DNA from: Dichetophora obliterata | Taxonomy: Eukaryota > Arthropoda > Insecta > Diptera > Sciomyzidae | Reading direction: 5' to 3' | DNA length: 64,000 bases | Assembly: GCA_963920525.1 (NCBI GenBank) | Contig: OY986435.1 | Coordinates: forward strand, 263,936,962 to 264,000,961 | In this document: positions 9,791 through 20,503 of the stretch, piece by piece | Layout of the letters: every line of letters starts with the position of its first letter | How positions within the stretch are numbered: position 1 is the first letter of the stretch | Translations under genes and position numbers: made by a program | The notes under the pieces: model-generated | What the model was told of the DNA's origin: nothing | Database searches by the model: none | Seen by the model: the letters and a program-made list of their open reading frames with translations, nothing else

Positions 9791-12700
9791 AAATAAAAGC
9801 TAAGTTAGGAGTGTTAAGATTCATAATAGATTCGGGAGCGACCCAATCTATAATAAACCCTGGATTATGCGATCCAAAGTGGAATGTACCCACAGGGCCA
9901 ATGAATTTACAAACACTAAAACACATAATAGAAGTTAACGAAAGGGTAGCTATCCCTTGCTTCAAAGAATTTGGTAACATAGACAAAAAATTTGAATTTT
10001 TTGTAAGTAAATTTCATAACATGTATGATGGTATAATTGGAAACAACATATTGATCCCTTTAAACGGTGTGATCAATTTTAAAGAAAATAAACTACTTAT
10101 AGGCGAAAAAGAATTAGAACTAAAATTTTTAACAAATATGGAAAACAAATATTGCTTCACAGATAAAGGTACTTACGAAATTGAAGTACCAGTAACAAAT
10201 AAAGAAGGTTTAGTTTATATTGAAGGAAAGTCTTCCCACGACAAGGAAGTAGAATTAATGCAAGGAATATATGAAGCAAATAATCATAAAATAGAAGCCA
10301 AATTACAAATTAAAAACGACGGAGTAAAAGACGTCGTAGTACATAAACAAGAATCCACTCAAGTTACTAACGAAAATTTCTGCATTTATACATTTGATGA
10401 AAACAACGAAAATTTTACGAAAAAAAAGGAAAATGACAAGCCTCTACTAGGACAAATTAGAATGGATCACCTCAATATAGAAGAAAAAGAAAAATTAATA
10501 AATGTAGTGAAGAAATTTAAAAATATTTTTTATAATGACGATTCGAAAAAGGACCTAACGTTTACAAATGCCCATAAACATGAAATTCGGACTATCGAAC
10601 ATGCTCCTATAGTGGCAAAATCTTATAGGTATCCATACGTTCACAAAAACGAAGTAAGAGATCAAATACGGGAAATGCTTAAAAACAAAATAATACGACC
10701 AAGTCACTCTCCTTATTCAGCGCCAGTCTGGGTAGTTCCAAAGAAAATGGATGCGAGTGGAAGAAAAAAATGGCGCCTAGTTATTGACTATCGGAAACTC
10801 AATGAAGTAACAATAGATGACCGATATCCAATTCCTAATATTGACGAAATATTAGAGAAGCTAGGACGTTGTCAATACTTCACCACATTGGACCTTGCAA
10901 AAGGCTTCCATCAAATTGAAATTTCAGAGAAAGATATTCACAAAACAGCGTTCAGTGTTGAAGGAGGGCATTACGAGTTTCTTCGTATGCCTTTTGGTTT
11001 AAAAACAGCACCAGCCACATTTCAACGGCTGATGAACAACGTTTTATCTGAATACATTAATAAGATCTGCTTGGTATATCTCGACGATATTATAATTTTT
11101 TCCACTTCCCTTACAGAACACATAGAGTCGATAACTAAGGTATTTCAAAAACTCAGAGATGTAAACCTTAAAATACAACTAGATAAGAGTGAATTTCTCA
11201 AACACGAAACCGAGTTCCTTGGTCACATTGTAACAAAAGACGGTATTAAACCTAATCCAAGAAAAATAGAATGTGTCCAGAAATTCCCTCTCCCAAAAAA
11301 CCAAAAAGCAATTAAAGAATTTTTAGGACTAACAGGTTATTACCGCAAGTTTATTAAAGACTATGCGCGAATAGCTAAGCCCATGACCAAGTATTTGAAG
11401 AAAGATATAAAAATGAACATAGAAGACCCTGAATATACAAACGCATTCGAAACATTGAAAAAACATTTAGTTAACGATCCAGTCCTTGTTTACCCTGATT
11501 TTAAAAAACAATTTACGTTACAAACCGACGCAAGCAATTATGCTTTAGGGGCCGTGTTATCCCAAGATGGACATCCAACATGCTTTGCAAGCAGAACGCT
11601 CAACGACCACGAGCAAAATTATAGCACAATCGAGAAGGAACTACTTGCCATTGTTTGGGGAACACAATATTTTAGACCTTATTTATTCGGAAATAAATTT
11701 ATAGTGGAAACCGACCATCGTCCTTTGACATGGCTTTTTTCAATGAAGGAGCCCAATTCCAAGCTTATTCGGTGGAGACTTCGTCTAAGCGAATATGATT
11801 TCGAAATAAAATACAAAAAAGGCATACAAAACGGAAACGCCGATGCGCTATCTCGCGCCATGATTAATTTCAACGAATTCGAGACACCAATAATAAATGA
11901 GAGTAAATGCCCATTAAATATGTACAAAAACCAAATCATTTTTAAGAAAACCGACTCAGGATCTTTAAAAATTAAAAATCAAAAAATATTTAGTTCGAAT
12001 AGAAAAATAATTTATATAAGAAATATAGATAGCGACACAATCATAACAATAGTGAAAAACCATTTTAAGCCAACAGGTACAAACGCCGTATACTTCGATG
12101 ATGAAGTAATTTTAGAAAAATTTAAAGAGGTGATAAAAAACAATTTTAATAATAACAATGGTACCTTTAAAATTATGAGATGCACAAAGGTTCTGAGAGA
12201 CATAACAGATGAAAATGAACTTACTAATTGCATAGAAACAGAACATTTGAAGAATAATCATAGGGGCATTAACGAGAACTTTCTAGAACTAAAAGACGTC
12301 ATATATAACCCAAAATTAAAGCAAAGAATTACCCAATTCATCAACAATTGCGAAATTTGTAATGTTGAGAAATACGAAAGGCATCCTGTAAAACAGAAAT
12401 TTAAATTAACGGAAACACCCGAAAAACCAAGAGACACGATCCACATGGACGTTTTCTATAGTTTAAACAAAAACATTTTCTTAACCACGATAGATAAATT
12501 TTCAAAGCATGCTCAAGCCATCAAAATATCCAGTCGATCATGGACAGAATTTAAACGAGCTGTTATGCAATACATAAGTAATGTAGGACATTTTAACAAC
12601 CTAATTGTAGACAACGAACTTGGCTTTAAAGCACTACCCTTGCAAGAATTCCTTAGAGAACAGAATATCAATATCCACTTCACATCAAATAATAATCACA

Positions 12701-13170
12701 CATCGAATTCCGATGTCGAACGTTTGCATAATACCCTAAATGAACATTTGAGACTTTTGAGACACGACCCAAATAAGGATATTGACACAGTAGAAGAAAA
12801 AATTTATAAAGTAATTAATTTTTATAACAATAGCATTCATTCAACAACAGGCCGTAAACCAATTGACTTCAGTAATGGGAATATAAACCAAGATGAATAT
12901 TCCTTAATAAAAGAACGAATTAAAAATATAAAAGAACGTACAATTAATACACAAAATAAAAATAGGGAAGATGTTGAAATACAAACGGGACCAGTATTTC
13001 TAAAAGAAATAAGAGGTGGCAAAAACTATGCCAAATTTAGGAAAATAATCGCAGAACCATTAGATGAAGAACACATTGTCACAACAAAAGGACACAAATA
13101 CTATAAATCCCATTTGAAAAAACCAAAGAAATTTCAAGATAATAATAACCCAACAATAAAAATAATTTAA
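9754..13170 (+). CDS. pol: Errantivirus Pol (protease, RT, RNase H, integrase)
   Basis: The pol frame is open from 9730 to the TAA at 13168-13170. Its first conserved motif follows closely, so I place entry at the slip site and not at the in-frame GTG 9811. Counting residues from 9811: aspartic protease DSGAT at 7-11; reverse transcriptase with LDLAKGFHQIEI and the YLDD active site at ~423-426; RNase H with TDAS at ~571 and ETDHRPLTW at ~633; integrase zinc finger H-x5-H (~812) and C-x2-C (~847); and DD35E at D880, D934, E970 (HMDVF, VDNELGF, SDVERLH). All catalytic residues are present and no stop or frameshift was found, so the enzyme set appears functional. Pol would be made as a Gag-Pol fusion inside the particle. 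Confidence 0.95.
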   Translation, partial: SFTGLRNNLPHIEIKAKLGVLRFIIDSGATQSIINPGLCDPKWNVPTGPMNLQTLKHIIEVNERVAIPCFKEFGNIDKKFEFFVSKFHNMYDGIIGNNILIPLNGVINFKENKLLIGEKELELKFLTNMENKYCFTDKGTYEIEVPVTNKEGLVYIEGKSSHDKEVELMQGIYEANNHKIEAKLQIKNDGVKDVVVHKQESTQVTNENFCIYTFDENNENFTKKKENDKPLLGQIRMDHLNIEEKEKLINVVKKFKNIFYNDDSKKDLTFTNAHKHEIRTIEHAPIVAKSYRYPYVHKNEVRDQIREMLKNKIIRPSHSPYSAPVWVVPKKMDASGRKKWRLVIDYRKLNEVTIDDRYPIPNIDEILEKLGRCQYFTTLDLAKGFHQIEISEKDIHKTAFSVEGGHYEFLRMPFGLKTAPATFQRLMNNVLSEYINKICLVYLDDIIIFSTSLTEHIESITKVFQKLRDVNLKIQLDKSEFLKHETEFLGHIVTKDGIKPNPRKIECVQKFPLPKNQKAIKEFLGLTGYYRKFIKDYARIAKPMTKYLKKDIKMNIEDPEYTNAFETLKKHLVNDPVLVYPDFKKQFTLQTDASNYALGAVLSQDGHPTCFASRTLNDHEQNYSTIEKELLAIVWGTQYFRPYLFGNKFIVETDHRPLTWLFSMKEPNSKLIRWRLRLSEYDFEIKYKKGIQNGNADALSRAMINFNEFETPIINESKCPLNMYKNQIIFKKTDSGSLKIKNQKIFSSNRKIIYIRNIDSDTIITIVKNHFKPTGTNAVYFDDEVILEKFKEVIKNNFNNNNGTFKIMRCTKVLRDITDENELTNCIETEHLKNNHRGINENFLELKDVIYNPKLKQRITQFINNCEICNVEKYERHPVKQKFKLTETPEKPRDTIHMDVFYSLNKNIFLTTIDKFSKHAQAIKISSRSWTEFKRAVMQYISNVGHFNNLIVDNELGFKALPLQEFLREQNINIHFTSNNNHTSNSDVERLHNTLNEHLRLLRHDPNKDIDTVEEKIYKVINFYNNSIHSTTGRKPIDFSNGNINQDEYSLIKERIKNIKERTINTQNKNREDVEIQTGPVFLKEIRGGKNYAKFRKIIAEPLDEEHIVTTKGHKYYKSHLKKPKKFQDNNNPTIKII

Positions 13171-13205
13171 ATATTTTAAGACTTAATATTTCGTATATTT
13201 TTTTT

Positions 13206-13207
13206 AG
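13206..13207 (+). promoter_or_regulatory. Candidate env splice acceptor
   Basis: TATATTTTTTTTAG|GAAATGG is a strong pyrimidine tract plus AG, placing the exon start three bases before the env ATG. Errantiviral env is known to come from a spliced subgenomic RNA. Confidence 0.65.
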
Positions 13208-13210
13208 GAA

Positions 13211-14779
13211 ATGGACGTATCCATGTTAATTTTAATTTCACTAACGACATATGTACCGACGACCTTTTCACAGACGCTGGAGGTTCAAAATCTAAACGAA
13301 AATAACGGTTTTGTCAATATAAAGATGGAAAATATCAAAATAATTATAAACTATGAAAAAGTACTTCACATAATTAACGTGACACAATACGATGAGACGA
13401 AGGAACATATTTGGGACAACATTAAACTAATGACAAACAAATCCAACTTAGAAGGACCAATGCTAAATTCAGTCCTACATAACTACAGAAACCTAGAAGT
13501 AAAATTACACAATCTACTCCCGCAGACAAGAAGCAAACGAGGACTCTTTAACATAGTCGGCAAAGGCCTTAAATACATTACAGGAACTATGGACGCTGAC
13601 GATGAAAAACATATTATTGAACAACTCGAAACTCTAAAGGGAAATAATAAAAATCTCATTACGGAAAATAATAAACAAGTACGCATTAACACGGACATAA
13701 TTAGACAAATCCAAAATATTACGGATCACATTAAAAAACAACAAAAAACCATAAAAGAATATGTAGGAACATGGTCAGACGAAGTTAGCAATAGAATAAT
13801 ATCAATAGAAGATGAAGTAAGATACATGCAATATCTTTATCAAATTAATTATGACATCAGCCTACTCATTAATCACATAGATGATATAGAACAGATTCTT
13901 CTCAATAGCAGACTTGGTGTTCTAGGTAGAAACATTCTGACAAATGACGAATTTAGAAACATAACAGACATTGACACATTAGCAAACATAAAGATTTCAG
14001 TTGCTTCATTTAACAGAAAAATTGTAATAATAGTTTTGATTCCAAGATTCGTAGAAAATAATTACTCAAAAATTCTTATTGAACCCATACCTAACAAAAA
14101 TAAAAAATCCTTATATGTAAAAGAAAATGAAATTATAACAGACAACCACGGCAATTTATATTACGCGGAAGTAAAACAAAATTTACAGAGAAACTTAAGA
14201 AAACTTGAAAACCAATGTTTATATAATATTTTTAAAATAAAGGAAGCAAAATGTACTTTTAAAGAAGATACAACCACTCAACTAAAAGAAATAAGAAATG
14301 GATTAATTATTGTAAAAAATATAAAAAATACTGTAATCTTACATAATTGTAACGAGTTTAATACTATTGTAGAAGGAACATACATAATTAAATTTGAAAA
14401 TTGTTATATTAAAATTAATAATAAAACCTACAAAAATTTTGAAATAAAGGTTAAAGACCATATAATATTACCGAATCTACATGTATCTATCAAGGAAGAC
14501 GTCTTAAACACTAAACTTGAATTCGATAATATTCATCTACAAAATATCGAAAACAATAGAAAAGACATCACGGAAATTAATAAAAATAATTTTCTAAAAA
14601 ATACTTTAAATATAAGCACTTTGCTTATCATAATTTTAATAATTTTTGCTCTTTCAATAAAAACTAAAAATCTTTGTTCAAAGACCACTGTCTTAGAAAT
14701 ATCTTCGTCGGAGCCTCAAGCTAATGGTGGGGGAGTTATAGCAAACCCCTTCCTTCCCGGCAAAACTAATGTAATATAA
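13211..14779 (+). CDS. env: Errantivirus envelope (baculovirus F-like fusion protein)
   Basis: 522 codons, uninterrupted. An N-terminal hydrophobic signal peptide (~1-20) is followed by an extracellular region with N-glycosylation sites. The furin-type site RSKR|G (107-110) directly precedes a glycine- and hydrophobe-rich fusion-peptide-like stretch ending GTMDADD. A long helical/coiled region (~140-230) follows, and a single membrane span lies at ~468-487. This order is that of insect errantivirus Env and the homologous baculovirus F proteins, which mediate membrane fusion. The last 46 bases lie inside the 3' LTR, and the stop is LTR-encoded. All key elements look intact; infectivity cannot be judged from sequence. 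Confidence 0.92.
   Translation: MDVSMLILISLTTYVPTTFSQTLEVQNLNENNGFVNIKMENIKIIINYEKVLHIINVTQYDETKEHIWDNIKLMTNKSNLEGPMLNSVLHNYRNLEVKLHNLLPQTRSKRGLFNIVGKGLKYITGTMDADDEKHIIEQLETLKGNNKNLITENNKQVRINTDIIRQIQNITDHIKKQQKTIKEYVGTWSDEVSNRIISIEDEVRYMQYLYQINYDISLLINHIDDIEQILLNSRLGVLGRNILTNDEFRNITDIDTLANIKISVASFNRKIVIIVLIPRFVENNYSKILIEPIPNKNKKSLYVKENEIITDNHGNLYYAEVKQNLQRNLRKLENQCLYNIFKIKEAKCTFKEDTTTQLKEIRNGLIIVKNIKNTVILHNCNEFNTIVEGTYIIKFENCYIKINNKTYKNFEIKVKDHIILPNLHVSIKEDVLNTKLEFDNIHLQNIENNRKDITEINKNNFLKNTLNISTLLIIILIIFALSIKTKNLCSKTTVLEISSSEPQANGGGVIANPFLPGKTNVI
14723..14733 (+). promoter_or_regulatory. Polypurine tract
   Basis: AATGGTGGGGG ends exactly at the 3' LTR boundary and would prime plus-strand synthesis. 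It is coding: it lies inside env. Confidence 0.7.
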
Positions 14780-15207
14780 AATTAATTTCGAAATTCTTAA
14801 TAATGGTTTGCTCCAAATTTCACAAACAATTATTAAGAATTCTGGCTGACCAATTTCCGGTCACACAGTAAATTTCAGCATAATCGAAATTTTTAATAAT
14901 TCTTTGCTCCAAATGTCGCAAGTAATTATTGGGAATTCTGGCTAACCAATTTCCGTTCACACAGTGTTTAGAAAAGCTTTGATTGCACTTTTCGCTTGAA
15001 CTTATTTTGGCAGCGCTGACAAACGCAGCGCAACACACACATACAAAGATACATGCAGGTACGGTAAGCACAGAGTTTTAGTTATAAACAAAAAATGTAA
15101 TAATTTTAAGTTAGTTGATTGACAGCTCGAGAACAATAAAGTTAAAAATTAAAACCATTTAAAATTGTGTTTTTTTTTTAATCTTCGAACTATTCGAAAC
15201 ATTAATT
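14734..15207 (+). repeat. 3' LTR
   Basis: 474 bp, identical to 7167-7640 on direct reading. Contains AATAAA at 15135-15140 and the end of env. Followed by the CTTAAG duplication at 15208-15213. Confidence 0.95.
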
Positions 15208-15365
15208 CTTAAGGTCAAAGTTGGAATAGTTAATTGTTCTAACGAATCTTTCCAAAGAAACAACAACAACAACAACGTATTTTCAATATGAAAAGGAAAA
15301 AATCACTAGCTGATTTTATTGCAATTTCGGCCATGCTAAAGGCTTCATCAGAAATTTTTGTGAAA

Positions 15366-15474
15366 CTGTTACAAAATAAGTGCAGAACATGTTATTTTTT
15401 CGATTCGTGACTTTTCACCAAAAATATGAGCCCCCAAAGTGGGAAAGAAAATGCTAAGCCATATGGGACATAAG
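15366..15474 (+). repeat. Conserved 108-bp block, copy 2
   Basis: Near-identical to 6400-6508 (CAAAATAAGTGCAGAACATG through GCTAAGCCATATGGGA). The next bases, TTATTGCGCGCATTAGCGCA, are not shared. Confidence 0.75.
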
Positions 15475-15689
15475 ATTATTGCGCGCATTAGCGCACTGCA
15501 CCACAGAGTCGATGAGATTTTAGATGTAAATTTCTCAGTTTTTCTCTTATATTTGCACATTTGTTGTTGTATTTTTGCTTTACTTTAGTCTTTATGCTTA
15601 TGTTATTATTATGGAGTCCAGCAGTCTGCTGGAAGTCTTCCACTAATAAAGCATGGTTACTGAAGTTATTTTTAGATTTTTGCTGATAT

Positions 15690-16860
15690 GTTTTATATAA
15701 CTATGTATATTAAATGTTTTAATATAACTATGGCCAAAGTAGTTCTTGAGCCAATGGAGAGATATCCGCAAAATTTATATAAAAATAATCAGAAAGCATC
15801 TTTTTCCGTAGTTTTGGCTTTGGCAAAGTATTCCAAGATGGAATGTTTCTTAAAGAGTTGTTTTAAAGTTGTTCAAAGCAAAAGTTTCAAACTGTTTCAG
15901 CGAAAAGGGAAAATAATTTGCAGAAATAACTCTATCAATACCCCTATCGCGCCACACAATATGACGACGCAAAATTTTAATCAGTGAGTTTATTTACGCT
16001 GAGTTAAGAATTAAGATTTCTTAATGCATATTTATTATTTTTGCCTAGATGAAAGCACTGACATCAATAACGTTTGTTATCTTATAATTATTAGAAGAAC
16101 TGTAGATCAAAATTATAAAACTAACGAAGGCATACTGTCAGTTGTGTCATACATGTTTCAACACTTCACTGTATTATTGATCAATAAGCTTTATGCTTGG
16201 TTTTCACTATGTCATTTATATGACGACACAAAAGTTTATCACCTGAAATATCACCTTAATAAAACTCTGGAATATTTTCTGCATACCTACATTTAATAAT
16301 CTAATTGTTTTTGATTTTCCAAGATAGTGAAAGTTAAGAAAAATGTCAACATGTTCTTATTTTTAATTTTATTGACAACAACTGACCACTGAAAATGACA
16401 TAGTGAAAACCAAGCATTACTTTCAAAAACTGTTCGCGTGCCTAACGCCATGAATGAAACAATTAAAATTATTAATAAAATAAGGGGTGGTCACAATTTA
16501 CTTAATCACAGATACTTGTTTGAATGCCAAATATTGCGACCTGATACGGAATACGGCGACCTAGTTCTAAATACGGAAGTTCGCTGGTAAAGCTGCAGTA
16601 AACGTTTGCAAAAATTGTTTGATCGAGGAAAAAAGTCTTAATTTTTCTAGAGAACAAATGACCTACCAATTCCAGTGTTTTAATAGCCACCTGAAGGATC
16701 TACAGTTTTTGTCATCACTGAACTGAATCTTCAACTTCAGAATAATAAAAGAGTATTTTCCCAATTGGTTTCAACTCTAGATCCATTTAAAAGAAAATGA
16801 AAAGTTAAAAAGGATGTAACTAAATTTTTTATTTTTTTTAAATCTTCTACTTTAAACAAA
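15690..16860 (+). pseudogene. hAT transposase remnant (GTF2IRD2/ZBED-like)
   Basis: Several + strand frames carry ordered hAT motifs. About 15770-15980 has FSVVLALAKYSKME-like sequence. About 16040-16140 has CLDESTDINNVCYLIIIRR, the DEST(D) motif around a catalytic Asp. About 16470-16800 has IRGGHNLLNHRYLFECQ, DTEYGDLVLNTEVRW and VITELNLQLQNNKRVF, matching the order seen in GTF2IRD2- and SCAND3-type hAT proteins. Stops (including TAA right after EVRW at about 16575) and frame changes break it, and the C-terminal dimerisation region was not found. No TIRs or 8-bp duplication resolved. An old relic of a cut-and-paste transposon. Confidence 0.7.
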
Positions 16861-17063
16861 TAATGTAATTAGAAACTGTTTGAAAATTCTAGCACAGTTT
16901 TTCCTACACTGTTCAGAATAGAATAAAATTATAGTATTTCCACTTCCCACTTTCATGAAAGGAAATTAAAGTAATTTCTAAGTATACTAAAAGAATGCAA
17001 ACGATGTATAGCGCTTTTGTAAAGCATTTAAAAAAGTTATGATCTAATAAAAAATTGTCTTAA

Positions 17064-17280
17064 CCCTATTTGTACTGCCTTAAATCTTTAAGACTCATTT
17101 TGACTTTGATTTTAGGTGTAAATTTTACACTGTAAGAGTAGGTTAAACAAAAATTATCAAAAATTAGTACATATTAGTTATTTATATTTGTTGTTATTAA
17201 ACCTTTTTGTACTTCCTTGAGTCTATGAGAGTAATTTTGACTTTGATTTTAAGCTATAATTTCACCCAGTACTAATAGGG
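17064..17280. mobile_element. piggyBac-type MITE, 217 bp
   Basis: TTAA (17060-17063) precedes CCCTATTTGTACT, and AGTACTAATAGGG is followed by TTAA (17281-17284). The termini are therefore inverted repeats starting CCC and flanked by TTAA, the piggyBac signature. The body contains an imperfect internal duplication around ATTTTGACTTTGATTTTA (at about 17097 and 17234). No coding capacity. Confidence 0.7.
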
Positions 17281-17284
17281 TTAA

Positions 17285-19829
17285 GAATGATAATTTGCGT
17301 CTTAAAACAACTCTTTCGAGTATTTTAAAGCAAACCTTTTGTAAAAAAGCATGTTGTCTAACCCTTTGAGGCAAAATAAATCACCTGACTTCATTGAAAA
17401 CTTACCTTCTGTACTTAGTGCTATCTCGAATAAGATTTAATTATGTTTCAAGCTACTGCAACACAAAAAATAAAATAAAGCAATGAAATTTCCTCTTGTT
17501 GAACTTACAGGCCCATACAGCCATTACGCCATTGTTACTGATTGAAAAAACTGTGTTTTTTTTTTCAAACGTTTACTTTTGAGAAAGATATAAAGTAAAA
17601 CCTGATTCCACTCTTTTTTTCTAATTTTCTACCGCCCCTATGCTATAAAAAACAGAGCTTTTTTTATGCTAAATTATGCAAAATTGAAATGCTAAATCAT
17701 CGACAAAACGTGGCAGTAAGGGAAATGGGGTTGGCTAGGTTTACTCACAAAATTGTTGACCTTTTTTTGGTATTTGTTTGTACCTGTTTTTTGTTTATTA
17801 GAAGCAGTACGAAAAGCTTTATTCACTGAATGTTTCAATTTAATCAGAGTTTCTATGCTCCAGCTATTAAAATAGCTCTTCCAAACATTTTTTTGTTATC
17901 TATCTTACTTGGTTTTTAGCTATTTTTTGCCATCACAGTATTCTATGGAAAACTTTTAGTGCCTGTCTTTGGAATTGTTGCTTTGTTTTTACGCTTCAGA
18001 ATTGGTATCGTAGTTTATTTTTTTTTAAACTCATAGTGAAATAATTCCTGTCAATAATGAAAAAACACAAATACACCGTCGGACACACGTGAGAAGCAAT
18101 GCTATTATTTAAAGATAATTTTTTTGTATAAAATAATTAATAAACTAAATAATTTTTTAATGAAATAACAAAAAAAATAGTAAATTTAAAGCACAAGTTA
18201 AAAAGACTAATCCTTTAAATTTTATTTAATTTTTTGTTATCTATTATAATATTACATGTGACATTCAGTATCACTTTAATTATTATTATTTGAAATTATT
18301 TGTTATATATGAATGAAAGAAAGTATTGGTTTATGGTAACTGAAATAGTAAACATATATTTAAGTTGTTTTGTCATCAAGCTAGATATCTTGATGACATT
18401 ACAACTTACAACAACTCAAACACTACATCAATAGTTGTCTCTAATCGTTTAGTGCAAATATTGTAATCGTCAATCAAAAAGAAACTGTTGAAGCGCCTGT
18501 GAACTTTCATCCCAGTGGTCAAACACAGGGCATCAAAGCGCTACTATCAGGCTTTCATATGAATTTTTTAGCCCTTCCGCACTCATATCCAAACAAATTA
18601 ACTTTTTTATATGAAACGAGCAAATTTTCTGTCCTTCCTCTGTCGCATCTCTAAAGAGGCCTGCTTTAAGCGCTTTTTTGAGAATGCATGTTAAAAAAAT
18701 TTCTGAAAAGAAAAAATTTGTTAACCTTTTTCTGGCGGCTCCTTAACTACCCGGCCAAAATCGATGAAACTTCGTCCAGAGTCTATATATGGCCCTTAAC
18801 TTTATCTGCCAAAATTCAAAATTTTTACCACCACAGGTTTTTTCACGAATGCGGATTCGGTAGTTACTCATGGCGTTGAAGCATTTCGACAACTATCATG
18901 CATTTCTTTGACAGCTCCAACGTTTGACGTTTTGCATAGGCTGAATCGGTTCGGTGTTGTCATTCCAGCGAGCCATTAAAACTTCATGTTTCTTGTCAAA
19001 TGCGTAATCCAATGTACGGCGCGGCTTTTTTTTTATTTTATCAACGCCGAATAGAGCAGCATCGTTGGTTCGATTGGAGCGGACGGTCCCAGTGGCGAAA
19101 TAGTTCAGCGAAGATAAACGAACACATCAATGTATGGAAAGTAGAAAAAATTATCAAACGCAACGCAATGCTGCATTGGATTTTCCAAATTTGCCAACAG
19201 CTTTAGCGCGAAAGTTCCGCCCAAACCATAGGATTCGTATTTCGGTTCCGGTGTTGCGTTGGCACCACTCACACAAATCCCAATACTGGTTCGAGCACAA
19301 ATCCCAATACTTGAATCCAAATCGAATGAGTGAGTTATGATTTCGGTTTCGGCTAGTGGTGCAAAATTGCATCACATACCTTCACAGCCGTACCTGCCCA
19401 GTTTAAAATAGCAAAAGGGCTCTAATTTGTTTTAACATAAAATCTAAAACTTATATTAGTAACTATTGAAAAGAAATTTTCGATATTGCAATTTGAAATA
19501 TTTTTTCGGGATTTTCAAAAATTAAAAAAAAAAATCCAAAAATTGGGACGTGCGGTGGGCGTAAAATCTAAGTAAACGACCGAATCGACTCAAACCAAAA
19601 ATGGTGTATATTGTAAAAGGTCCATACTAACATAATTCCCACAGTGCCAGGTAATATCCTTTTGCGCTCACCTGGAGAAAATTCTAAATTTACTCACTAC
19701 TTCAAGCATATAAACATTTACTTAAAATCAACTTTGACTCTGACCCTCTCCTGATCTCAACCAACTGTCCACTCGTGCGATAATTCGACATTTTATACAC
19801 TCGTCTACCGCAGTTGTTAACAAAATTTC
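17285..19829. other. Noncoding stretch, no gene recognised
   Basis: Mostly A/T-rich. Contains a compact hairpin (18361-18408, listed separately). Around 18900-19400 base composition is more balanced, with a 20-bp direct repeat CACAAATCCCAATACT at 19271 and 19296. Short frames there have no motif. Confidence 0.4.
18361..18408. repeat. Compact hairpin, 20-bp arms
   Basis: TAAGTTGT-TT-TGTCATCAAG pairs with CTTGATGACA-TT-ACAACTTA around an 8-base loop. All arm bases are complementary except the central TT/TT. Could be a MITE tip or a structured RNA; nothing supports a miRNA beyond the fold. Confidence 0.75.
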
Positions 19830-19871
19830 ACTTGCTTTCCGTCATTGCAAATGCAAATAAGCTTTCGGGGA

Positions 19872-19876
19872 CGTAG
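19872..19876. repeat. Transib target duplication CGTAG (left)
   Basis: CGTAG sits just outside the left end and again at 23724-23728. A 5-bp duplication is the size made by Transib and RAG transposition. Confidence 0.85.
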
Positions 19877-19909
19877 CACAGTGTGGCGTTTCATACAAGT
19901 TAGACAGCA
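19877..19909 (+). repeat. Transib left TIR
   Basis: CACAGTGTGGCGTTT, then a divergent stretch, then TTAGACAGCA. With a 23-bp spacer after the heptamer the next nine bases are GCAGAATTT. Confidence 0.85.
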
Positions 19910-20503
19910 GAATTTCTTTTATGATTTTAAACGATAGAGTACGCAAAAACAAGCAAAGAAATGTAAGGCAAGTGGGGATCTATTTTGACCCCTGGGGAGT
20001 TATTGGTTTTTTATTTTTTTTCGGAGGTTGTTTCACTCAAAACACTCCTTCATTTTAAGTTTTCAACGAAGAATTTTTAAAATAGCTTTTTTAAAGAATA
20101 GTTATAATATTTTTTAATAAATAATAAAATATGCAACATTAGAAGAGATTTATGTCTTAAACTTTTTTGCGGTCAAACCAGCAAGTTGAGAAAGAAAATG
20201 CACTATTTTTAAGTTTAAAGTATATTTTTTTAAAAAAAATACCGACTGAACCTGAAGTTTTTATTAAAAATTATAATTTCTCAAAAAATTTACGTGATAA
20301 AAAAATGATATCTTTTTTATTTTACTTGAATTTTTAATAAAATAAAAATAATAAAATATAACCTCCTGAACTTAATTTAAAATTCAATGCAACTTTAGTT
20401 ATATATAAAGCTAAGCTTCAGTCTTTTTGTTCTTGTATTATAAATCCATCTACTCTGATTCGTAATCTAAAGATGTATCAGAAAATGAACTGATTTCTTC
20501 CTA

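Larger units (their letters stand above)
7167..15207 (+). mobile_element. Complete errantivirus (Ty3/gypsy, env-containing), 8.04 kb
   Basis: Two 474-bp LTRs (7167-7640 and 14734-15207) flank a primer-binding site, a long leader, gag, pol and env. A 6-bp duplication CTTAAG brackets the whole element. The LTRs begin AGTTA and end TAATT, as in insect errantiviruses, and I read no difference between them. The three large ORFs have no internal stop. Identical LTRs with intact ORFs indicate a recent, possibly still active insertion. Such elements move by reverse transcription, and some can pass between cells as particles carrying Env. Clade assignment within Errantivirus (17.6/ZAM/gypsy-like) cannot be settled without a tree. 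Confidence 0.95.

Noticed and set aside
6400..15474. The 108-bp blocks as LTRs or duplication of a larger element
   Set aside because: The true LTRs and CTTAAG duplication lie inside, and flanking sequence of the two blocks is unrelated.
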